Assembly (NCBI GenBank): GCA_019633425.1
Contig: WSUB01000093.1
Coordinates: 1 to 64,000 of the forward strand
Origin: Tulasnella sp. 424
Lineage: Eukaryota; Basidiomycota; Agaricomycetes; Cantharellales; Tulasnellaceae
Direction: 5' to 3'
Length of the DNA stretch: 64,000 nt
In this document: in pieces, positions 1 to 10,074 of the stretch
Numbering within the stretch: the stretch's first letter is position 1
Layout of the letters: the number at the start of each line of letters is the position of its first letter
Notes under the pieces: generated by a model
The model's input: the letters and a program-made list of their open reading frames with translations, nothing else
The model's database searches: none
What the model was told of the DNA's origin: nothing
Position numbers and translations under genes: made by a program

Positions 1-8
1 CCATAACC

Positions 9-267
9 TGTTAAACGCAGCAATCCAACGACTGTGGGTATCTCACACTGAGAAGGGGGAGTCGAAGAGTCGATAATGATTATACGTACGTGTACATCCA
101 GTATATATAGTAGTAGTAACAAACAATCTCACAACATGTACAAATACGCCACAAACATGATACGAACATCATAGTATTACAACAAATCATAGGAATAATA
201 GTCCATACCAAATCGAATATAGTGAACACGATAGAGGTGAAGAGGAGACGCACGACACTGTGCAACA
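9..267 (-). repeat. Copia-type LTR, copy A
   Basis: This 259-base block is repeated almost identically at 461-722. It begins TGTTAAAC and ends TGCAACA, so it has the 5'-TG...CA-3' ends of an LTR. The nearest coding remnants on this side (RNase H, gag) read on the minus strand, so the LTR reads right to left. Bases 1-8 (CCATAACC) are the visible end of a primer-binding site like the one at 447-460. The element continues off the left edge of the window. Confidence 0.7.
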
Positions 268-446
268 AGCAGTCCTATACTACGGAGCCCAAGGATTACC
301 CTGAAGGACGTGTGTAGGTACGGGTTACGACGGTAGAGCGCTAATGTTGTATCTGACGATACCAGCTGCTCGTAGGTGCGAGAAGAGGATGGATGAGAAC
401 AATGTGATCCTGGAGTAAAACGACTGTCTGGTTTAGTAGGTACGGT
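268..446 (-). other. Retrotransposon leader remnant between two LTRs
   Basis: About 180 bases lie between LTR copies A and B. They follow the primer-binding site in minus-strand orientation, so they correspond to a 5' leader. No gag start is visible. The order LTR - PBS - short leader - LTR - PBS suggests internal deletion or LTR-LTR recombination in a tandem element. Confidence 0.45.
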
Positions 447-460
447 CTGGGCCCATAACC
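447..460 (-). other. Primer-binding site, half-tRNA-iMet type
   Basis: The plus strand reads CTGGGCCCATAACC directly next to the LTR end at 461. This is the anticodon stem-loop sequence of eukaryotic initiator tRNA-Met, anticodon CAU. Drosophila copia and some fungal copia elements are known to prime from an internal half-molecule of this tRNA rather than its 3' end. Position and sequence both fit that scheme. Confidence 0.75.
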
Positions 461-722
461 TGTTAAACGCAGCAATCCGACGACTGTGGGTATCTCACAC
501 TGAGAAGGGGGAGTCGAAGAGTCGATAATAATTATACGTACGTGTACATCCAGTATATATAGTAGTAGGAACAAATAATCTCACAACATGTACAAGTACG
601 CCACAAACATGACACGAACATCACAGTATAATTACAACAAATAATCAGAATAATGGCATATACCAAATCAAACATAGCGGACACGATAGAGGTGAAGAGG
701 AGACGCACAACACTGTGCAACA
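461..722 (-). repeat. Copia-type LTR, copy B
   Basis: This is the 262-base second copy of the LTR at 9-267, at a period of about 452 bases. It differs by scattered substitutions and a few small indels around 630-655. It has TG...CA ends. On its right edge it touches the 3' end of a minus-strand RNase H remnant; on its left edge it touches a half-tRNA-iMet primer-binding site. A TATATATAG stretch lies inside both copies. Confidence 0.75.
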
Positions 723-1179
723 GATGAGGCCCATGCGTTCCCTATGCTCAGCAACCAGCTGGCGGGGCAGAGACTTGGTGAGGAGGTTGGCAGGCATGGT
801 GGAAGTAGGACAGTAGTGGACTGGAATGGTGTTGAACTTGGATACCTCATTCCTAGTCCAGAACTCAGCCACTGGGATGTGCTTCATCCTGCTGTAATGC
901 ACAGCACCCTTGACTACTTGGATTGTGGACTGGTTGTCAATGAGGAGAGGAGAGGAGAGGGAGTGGGGAAGGTGTAGCCAATCACCCCCGCAGCTTCCTT
1001 GCCCAACTGACCACTCCAGTTCCAATTTTGACCACATACTCATTGGTGGACTTGCCAGTGTTCTTGTCACCAAAGAATTTAGCAGAGAATTTAACATGTG
1101 CTGTCAGGTGCAACACACCCCCTGGACGAGGTGCCTCTGAGTCCTCACTCATGAAGCCCCATCCACTCACAATGAGCAA
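723..1179 (-). pseudogene. Copia pol remnant: RNase H
   Basis: Two minus-strand pieces make up a Ty1/copia RNase H domain. About 1179-1000 encodes GDKNTGKSTNEYVVKI followed by GTGVVSW, the usual D-x-x-S-T-x-G-Y-x-x-x-L...SW block. About 1097-723 encodes DNQSTIQVV, then HYSRMKHIPV, then MPANLLTKSLP, the standard C-terminal block (DNQSAI...HSRTKHI...ADxLTK). The two blocks are in different frames, so the copy is frameshifted. The reading ends directly at LTR copy B, as expected for the 3' end of pol. Confidence 0.75.
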
Positions 1180-1660
1180 CTACATATTGCTCTGCCAGTA
1201 CTCTAATGAGCAGGTCTGATGCATCTCCTCTATGGGGCAGTATTAAACACAAATGGACTTCACCTTGGACACTTTCATTCCTGATCGATGGAGGAGAGAG
1301 AGACTGAGAGCAGGGACAGAGGAAGTGGTAAGGGCAAGTTCTGGGTTGGGAATGGTGACACCATCTAGGAAGGCAGCCTTGTGACTATATGATGCAGTCA
1401 TGAGCAGCTCTCAAGCTCGCTCAAAGGTGACTTGGTTGGTTTGGAAGCCACAGAGACGCAGCACTTGCGCACAATGGGGAGGACAGCAAATAGATTGTTT
1501 GAAAGCTCAGGCATATACAACACATGAGAGGAAACGACAGACTCGGCAGGATGCCTTTGATGACAGGTTGGAACACAGCCTCACCCCTCCAAGCTAAATA
1601 ATCAACCTGATCAGTTGCTACTCAAACTGGGATGTGACAGGGGACCATGTTGCGAATTCA
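1180..1660 (-). pseudogene. Copia internal remnant (gag side)
   Basis: The minus strand carries a broken frame that includes HKAAFLDGVTIPNPELAL (about 1330-1400). A homologous stretch occurs at 4297-4614 with NKAAFLSGETIPPPS. The two therefore belong to related elements. I place it on the gag side from its position beside the gag piece at 1725-2100, but the exact domain is not certain. No open frame survives. Confidence 0.45.
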
Positions 1661-1724
1661 GTACCTGTAGAGTGTCATAGGCAACGTTACCCCTGTGTCT
1701 GTGTTCCAATCAAGGTGCTGCAGC

Positions 1725-2100
1725 ACTGGCTTGTGGTGAAGAGCCAGCAATGGTAATGGCCTGGACAAAGGACTCGTTGGTGTCGTCCTCTTGGATGATG
1801 TTGTGGGCAACAAGGGTAGCAAGAAGGTTGACAATGGAGAAGAGGGTGGCGATGGTGTCAAAGGAGTTCCGGAGAACGTCACAGGTAGTCTCAATGCTCT
1901 GGAAGTCGGTGAGGAGAGGTTCCTCAGGCTCCTGGCAAATAAAGAGGATGGTCTGGAAGAGTTGGACTGCCTGGCAGCATCAGGCCTTGTTGTGAGCCTT
2001 CTTGAGAGTGGCATAGGCGGTCTTGGCATTTTCATTCTTCACCAGACGCTTTGTTGGCAGTGTCAATGGACTCCAGAATAACCCCCAGAGCGGCTCCTTG
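1725..2100 (-). pseudogene. Copia gag remnant
   Basis: On the minus strand one frame reads NAKTAYATLKKAHNKA, then a stop, then an 80-residue open stretch containing QTILFICQEPEEPLL and DVLRNSFDTIATLF. Helical, charged sequence of this kind is typical of the gag (UBN2-like) domain of fungal copia elements. Stops and frame changes show it is dead. Two overlapping open frames here, one on each strand, are shadows of it. Confidence 0.5.
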
Positions 2101-2194
2101 AGCCTTGGACCAGTCCCTAAGCACCGATGTCCATATTGTTCTACTGTCAGTCTGGATTTCTATTAGACATGGGTGCACTGGAGTTGGTCCTTAT

Positions 2195-2262
2195 TGACTA
2201 AAGACTCCCCTTGCACCGCATCTCCAGGTGCTTTACACTGTCTAGATTGCTGTGTTCAACAG
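2195..2262 (+). repeat. Fragment of a diverged LTR end
   Basis: This stretch runs from GACTAAAGACTCCCC to a TTCAACA end. It resembles the segment at 4141-4202, which ends TTTAACA, and the reverse complement of the LTR starts at 461, 4238 and 4978. It is probably the end of a plus-oriented, diverged LTR. The outer boundary cannot be fixed. Confidence 0.35.
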
Positions 2263-2943
2263 ATTGACCAACCCATGGATTAACAGTTTAGCTTAGCTAA
2301 TCACCAGTCAGAATAAAACCAGCGTGCAAAGACAGATTGCTAGAGAAGTCAGAGTCAAACACTGGGGGAATAGGCATACCTTGGCATTCAAGTTCAGTAC
2401 ATTAATTGAGGTATGCGAGTACAGAAAATTGTGAGAATATATAGATAAATGTTCCATGAAAAAAGAGATGAGAATGTTCAAATGTAACCAAACCTCTATT
2501 GGACAGGGTATATCGCAACCACAAACAGAAATACAATCAATGAACATCAACACTATTTCGATGTGCACAAAAGAGAAGTCTACAAATAAAGAAAACGGTG
2601 CCTGCAGTTAAAAACTCGGCTCGGTTTCAGATCAGATGTAGGATAGGTGAGCAATGCTATTTCATCGCTGGTGTTGGACCCCAGCATCTATGTCTGGGAG
2701 ATGGATGGCATCAGGGTGATTGTGCCAGTGTTTGTGGATCATCTTTATCTTAGCTGCAGACTTGGACACAGCAGTCAGATGGTCCACAAACACTGGCACA
2801 ATGAACTTCCTTCAATGCCAATCCTGGCAGGAAGCACTGGGCAGTAGTCAAGCACCTCTTCAGGTATCTCCAAGAGACCAAGGACTTGAAGCTTACCTAT
2901 TGCTCCAGATCCGTCTCAGTCTTCCCTCTTCACCACTTATACA

Positions 2944-3345
2944 GACTCTGACTATGCTGGGGACAAGACCAATGGCAAGTCCACCAATGGGTTTGTGGTC
3001 AAGCTAAGTCATCCACTGAGGTAGAGAGTTCTATAGTGCAAAACTTTGCTGGTACTGAGATCAAGTGGCTTTGAGAGTTGTTACAGGAGATTGGATACAC
3101 CTTCCCCTCTTCCTCTCCCCTCTATGTTGACAACTAGTTCACAATCCAGGTCCTGAACAATACAGTCCACCAGAGCAGGATGAAGCACATCCCAGTTACT
3201 GAGTTTTGGATCATTAATGAGGTATCCAAGCTCAACACCATCTCAGTTCACTACTGCCCACTGCCACCATGCCTGCTGATCTCCTCACCAAGGCTCTATC
3301 CTGCCAGCTGGTTGCTAAGCACTGCCTTAGGATGGGTGTTGTATA
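2944..3345 (+). pseudogene. Copia pol remnant: RNase H, plus strand
   Basis: The plus strand reads DSDYAGDKTNGKSTNG followed by FVVKL from 2944, the start of a Ty1/copia RNase H domain. Further on it reads LYVDN, an in-frame stop at the position usually held by Gln, then FTIQVL, HQSRMKHIPVTEF and VHYCPLPP. The last part (adjacent frame) matches the ADLLTKAL block. At least one stop and two frame changes make it a pseudogene. A polypurine run follows at 3367-3375. Confidence 0.7.
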
Positions 3346-3366
3346 AGTGAGCAGAGTCATTGCATT

Positions 3367-3560
3367 GAGGGGGGGTGTGGCACCCTCTCCGCGTGATGAT
3401 GCAAACGCCGATGCACTTTCTTGGGTGTAGAGGCATGGCCACTTATATATATTGGTTATGTTTCCCTTTTCATTCCTATCGCTTTCCCTTTGCTTGTGGC
3501 GGGTTTGTCTTGTGGTTGTTTGGTTCAACTGTGTTTGGTTTTTTTGTTGGTGTAGACTGA
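3367..3560 (+). repeat. Polypurine tract and start of a plus-oriented LTR
   Basis: GAGGGGGGG at 3367-3375 is followed by TGTGGCACCC, the usual polypurine-tract/LTR junction at the 3' end of a copia element. It lies just after the plus-strand RNase H remnant. The next 180 bases are T-rich and include TTATATATATTGG, a likely LTR TATA element. The right end is lost where an unrelated RT fragment begins near 3580. Confidence 0.45.
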
Positions 3561-3579
3561 GGGCAAATGGAGGGGAGGT

Positions 3580-3710
3580 TCTCACTCTTGTCTCCAAGTC
3601 CAAGGCCCAGATCCAGCTTGTCAAGAATGCCTTGGCCAAGGTCTTCAAGATTCGAGACCTAGGCCCCACTTCCTATGGCATCGCTCCAGAACCTGGTCAT
3701 AGGTGAGCAG
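3580..3710 (+). pseudogene. Copia reverse transcriptase fragment
   Basis: This short plus-strand open stretch encodes SKSKAQIQLVKNALAKVFK then IRDLGPTSYGI. It matches the region after the catalytic motif of copia RT, where a conserved 'K..I..VK..L...F...DLG....G' block occurs. It is about 40 residues long and flanked by unrelated sequence. It is out of the normal element order, lying downstream of an RNase H and LTR, so it comes from another insertion. Confidence 0.6.
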
Positions 3711-3860
3711 CTCCTTATCCGGGTAGACGATTTCCAGCGCCTGAAACACGCTATTGTTAATCCTCTTTGTGGCGAGCTTGATCTTGCACAGACATACTCC
3801 TGTTGTGCCCACTTATGCATAACAATGCTCACACCTCTGCACCTTCTTGGGTGTGAGAGT

Positions 3861-4296
3861 CGTTAAACACAGCACTCTGTATGACTGGACACCTGGGGAT
3901 AAACAGGTGAAGGGGAGCCTTAGCCAATGAGGAGATTCCCCTCCATTCATCCCTGGTCTACATACCAATGAACAAATAAGCCAAACCGAACACAAAGGGG
4001 ACAAACACAATCCACAGAGATCATTTACACAACCAGGGACATACCCCAGTGCACAGAGTCAAGAAGGAATGAAACAGTAATATAGAGGAAATGAAAGTGC
4101 CCATATAAGATAAAAGTGACCATGCTCCTCATCATCAACTAAGACTCCCCTTCACCTGTTTGCCCTCAGGTGTTAGCTGTGTACTGTTTGCTGCATTTAA
4201 CAGACACATAATTGTGAAAGTACACACATTCACAGAGTGTTAAACCCAGCACTCTGTGACAATGGACACCTCGGGATGAACAGGTGGTGGGGAGTC
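3861..4296. repeat. Nested LTR fragments in both orientations
   Basis: Starts related to TGTTAAA..CAGCA occur at 3861 (mutated CGTTAAAC) and 4238. Each is followed by a shared block with ...GGGGAG(C/T)CTTAGC.AATGAGGAGA. In the opposite orientation, 4141-4202 is the reverse complement of the same block and ends TTTAACA. At least three truncated LTRs of one family are therefore packed here, head to head and head to tail. No coding sequence survives between them. Confidence 0.5.
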
Positions 4297-4614
4297 TTAG
4301 CAATGAGGAGACTCCCCTCCATCTATTCCCAGTGCAAAAGGCGTGAGTATTGTTGTGCCCTCAACAGAGGGGCACCACTTTCGGAGGAGCAAATGTGATG
4401 GGGGTGGAATTGTTTCTCCACTCAGGAAGGCCGCCTTGTTGCAATAAAATGTAGTGACAATGACCTCCCCTACTTGCTCCAAATGCACTCTCTTGTTGTT
4501 GAAGTGCACAGCAAAGCGATTGTTGAACAGGTCCAACCATGCCACTGACAGCCCAGTAAAATCGGACTTCAGGTCTCCAACCAGCTGAACATCCTTACCA
4601 GTTGCTATCCACAA
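4297..4614 (-). pseudogene. Copia internal fragment (gag side)
   Basis: A minus-strand open stretch of about 105 codons contains DLFNNRFAVHFNNKRVHLE and NKAAFLSGETIPPPS. The second part is homologous to the broken segment at about 1330-1400, so both derive from related copia elements. It has no start context and runs directly into LTR sequence. It is a fragment, not a host gene. Confidence 0.5.
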
Positions 4615-4963
4615 AGGGAACCATGTTTTTGATCCACTGCTGGTAAGGAGTCATGTAGGGTGTTCTGCCAGTTTCCGCGTTCCAATCATAAACAGAGTTG
4701 GACATGAAGAGCTGGACATGATTGTGGTTAACTTGTGAGAGGGGAGAGGCAGTTGGGATTGTAGTTGAGATGATGTGGATGAGAATAATGTGGAATAAAT
4801 CTGTAGCAAATGTAGCAATAAGCGTAGGTAGACATCTGAGACCTCTTTGGAAGGGTTAGGATCTGGATCTGAGGGTTTGGTTTAACCTTGAGACAGAAGC
4901 ATGCTGCTGGTTTCAGTCAGTGCAGATGAGTAAATTGATGGTACTGGTTGATATTAAGTGAGG

Positions 4964-5060
4964 CTGAGCCCATAACCTGTTAAAATGCAGCACTCTAGGA
5001 TGATTGTCACCAGGAGCTGAATAGGTGAGGGGGAGTCTATTCAATGGGGAGACAACTCTC
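4964..5060 (-). repeat. Diverged primer-binding site plus LTR start
   Basis: CTGAGCCCATAACC at 4964-4977 differs by one base from the half-tRNA-iMet binding site at 447-460. It directly abuts TGTTAAAATGCAGCACTC at 4978, the same LTR start as the other copies. The following GGTGAGGGGGAGTCTATTCAATGGGGAGAC matches the shared LTR block only in pieces. This is a further, more diverged copy reading on the minus strand. Confidence 0.55.
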
Positions 5061-6244
5061 AATTTGAACCGGCACAATGCAGTACCTGTGGAGGAATTCT
5101 GAACAAACCCCGGAATGCATGAGTGAAAGGGAAGAGTCAAAATAAGAACCAAGTCAAAAGCCAGACTAAAGTGCGAGTGAAAGTGACTGCATGATGCACC
5201 CAAGGAAATGCAGATGCATGGGCATTGTTGAGCCAAAGCGGATGCAACTAATCCCAACACTGTCATACCTTGTCCCCTTCCTATCTTGCATGATCTTCGA
5301 GAATATGAGCAATCTCATATCACAAGACTTCTCACCGATGCCCTTGCAGACAATATCAAACCTCCCTGGATTCAGATTTTAGCTCTGACAGATCACAGTC
5401 CACATTAGATACACCACAATACAGCCTGAGCCTCCCCTTCCCCCTACAGCAACTGAAAAGGGGTAAATGAATCTAAGCTGCACAGCTGCGAGATCTGCAT
5501 GAAGCACCCAGCTTGAAGAAACCACGAGATTGCAAGCCAAGCCTGTCAGGAAGGTGCTGTCATCGGCTCAACAACGATATGGAGAGGATCTGGTAGGACC
5601 ATCATTCAACAAGCACAGACAGTGGTGTTCACTAACATATAAAGGATACAACAAAAAAACCATTGCTGCACGAGGACTGCATAGAGCAAAAAAAACTTGG
5701 CATCAAAAAAGGGATTTGACATATCAAGTTAGAGCCTTGAATGCTCTAACCTACAAGACTCGACTTTAATCTCATTACCTGACCTTGATCTCATTATTTC
5801 ATTGCTAGTTTTAGTTGAAACCCCCAGGCTAACTGAACAACATCACTCAAATCTCCATTCACTATCCCAAGGTGCTTGGGGGACCTTTAAGAGTTTAACA
5901 GGCAAGAAGATGGTTCCCGAGTGCTATTTACAAGGAAAGACCTCAAGTGAGAATCATTCCTATAACTGAAGCATGGACAGTTGACAATGCAGAAGGGGTA
6001 GGAAGCTAAACAAACGGGGCTCAAGGATCTCACAAGGCATTCCGGTATTATGCCTCATTGACAGGATGATTTGGAAAGGATGTCAGTGTAAACAAACTGT
6101 ATAGCTGCTCAGTCGGATTCTTGAAAGTTTCCGTCGGGAAAGGCCAAAAATGTGGCAGCCTTCCGCATTCAAGTCACGTGCTTTGATATCCACCGCTTCG
6201 TCTCTCACAACCACCTCCGACTCGTAACTTCACAAGTCTCGACG
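5061..6244. other. No gene supported
   Basis: This is a stretch of about 1.2 kb between the retrotransposon remnants and the first host gene. A 79-codon plus-strand frame at 5530-5769 has no recognisable domain and no splice support. The segment nearest 6244 presumably holds the promoter and 5' UTR of the SCI1-like gene. Confidence 0.6.
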
Positions 6245-7362
6245 ATGCCTCGCTCTCTATCGAGGGAACGAGAGCCCCCTTCAGATCTTGCGCTCCCTTA
6301 TGATGCAGAGGAGCTCGACCCTGACAAGGATTACTTCCTGAAACAAGCCGAGTTTCGAATTTGGCTGCGGGAGGAGAAGGGCAAGGTCTGTGATACTTAT
6401 TCCTCCATTTCAACCTTGCATCCCTTATACATCTCTCTTATAGTACGTTGACGAGCTTTCTGGGGACAAATCCCGATCATATTTTCGCAAATTTACAAAA
6501 GTAGGTCGCACCACTGGTGGTACAGGGACACTCGGGTTGACGCACATATTCCCATTAGCGGTGGAACTCGGGGAAACTGAGTGGTGAGGCGGTTTTTGTT
6601 AAACTACATCTCCATTTTTGTCCCAACACTTCCCAATGCCCTCTCCACAGATACCTTCTACAGCGGGTCGGTCGCTGCCCGTGTCGAATCCTCGTCCAAT
6701 ACGGCTTATCGATGGTCTTTTGCGGGAAAGGAGAGTAAGCAGGATAAGGCTGCGATTGAGGAGGCTAGAAACACCGTCGCCCGAGCAACTAACCAAGCTC
6801 AGGAGCTCGGCGGAGTGGCACCGTTGGCACCGTCAAAGCCAACCGCCCGTATCGCTGGTCCTACCTTGCCGTCCGCATCGGATTGGACTGAGCTGGAGGA
6901 GACGAGGCGAGATCTTGCCGACCAGGAACGCAAGTACTCTCGTAAACGGGAGAGAGAGGATGACAAGGCCAGGATTGACGATCTCGTTGGACCACGAGAG
7001 ACAGGCCGAGAAGGCATGCTGGAAAAGAAGCGGCTGAAAAGGGAGGGCGATAGACAGGCTCGCGCCGAGAAGGATGATGCATTCGTGGAGGTCGGGGAAG
7101 ACGCGCTGTATGGGGGTGACAGTTTCCGGGCAAGGTGGGTGCCTCATTACCTATCACATCCTGCAAACCGCTAAAGTGACCTTGACGGTTTATTCGCAGA
7201 ATCGCTCAGAGGGATGCTGCGCGGAAACGGATGGAGGAGAAGCGACAAGGAGAAAGGGTGACGAGGGACAGCGAAAGTCAGAGTCGGTTTGGCGCCTTGC
7301 GAGAGAAGGACAAGGCGAATATGGCGTACCTCCAAGCACTTGCAAAGGAGCGATTCGGGTAG
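6245..7362 (+). CDS. SCI1-like small basic nuclear protein
   Basis: I model five exons: 6245-6385, 6444-6500, 6559-6583, 6651-7134 and 7200-7362, giving 289 residues. All junctions keep phase and use GT...AG. Residues 29-75 contain KDYFLKQAEFRIWLREEKGK, VDELSGD, FRKF and RWNSGKL..FYSG. This is the conserved core of the plant style cell-cycle inhibitor SCI1 family (DYF..N.EF..WL.EE......L......F.KFV..WN...L...YY.G). The rest is strongly charged, rich in Lys, Arg and Glu, and predicted coiled coil (KKRLKREGDRQARAEKDD). The family is nuclear and poorly characterised in fungi, so a role in growth control is an extrapolation from plants. The third exon is only 25 bases. Confidence 0.75.
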
Positions 7363-7702
7363 CCGGCTTTCCAGCAGAAGCCCGTGGTGTCGTTTCCTTA
7401 AGTTAGATTGATAGGGGCTACCGCGCTTGAGGGCTTGAGTCGTGACATCAACCTTCTCCTATGACACCCATTGGCATGCGTATTTCTTCACGTCCTCGTT
7501 GCATTGTTCCATCAGCACACAAGTAGCTTCCCCCTCTCAATTGTGTCGGTCAGTCGCGAGACGTCGGGTCGCGTCTTTGGCGTTTAGAGTGCCTGAGGGT
7601 CGAGATTGAAGTGTGGACTAGAAACCGAACCAACATCCTCCAACTCTTTTCGTACCGACCCCTCCTCCTCCACAACCGATTATCCATCCTCGAGCAGCAG
7701 CC
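7363..7702. other. Intergenic, promoter of the kinase gene
   Basis: This 340-base gap separates two plus-strand genes. It should hold the 3' end of the SCI1-like transcript and the promoter of the kinase. CT-rich runs such as CTTCCCCCTCTC (about 7528-7539) and CCCCTCCTCCTCC (about 7660) precede the start codon; pyrimidine-rich tracts before the start are common in fungal promoters. I see no TATA box. Confidence 0.5.
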
Positions 7703-9882
<2,180 letters not shown>

Positions 9883-10074
9883 CCCTGTCTCCTTATCGAA
9901 CGAACCCTTCCATTTCTCTTCTTCCACTTGCATTGACGCATCTGTGCGGCCAAACTTTTCCGTTTTCCATTCTATATTCTCATACAACTGCCTAATTACA
10001 CCTCCTGTACTGCAAGTTATCGTGCATCTTGTCCAGCGGTTTTTCTGTGCTTTCCCTTTGCGCTCTGACGACAA

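Noticed and set aside
645..1097. 150-codon minus-strand frame as a host gene
   Set aside because: Its content is Ty1/copia RNase H running into an LTR, and the adjoining domain block is in another frame, so it is a dead retrotransposon piece.
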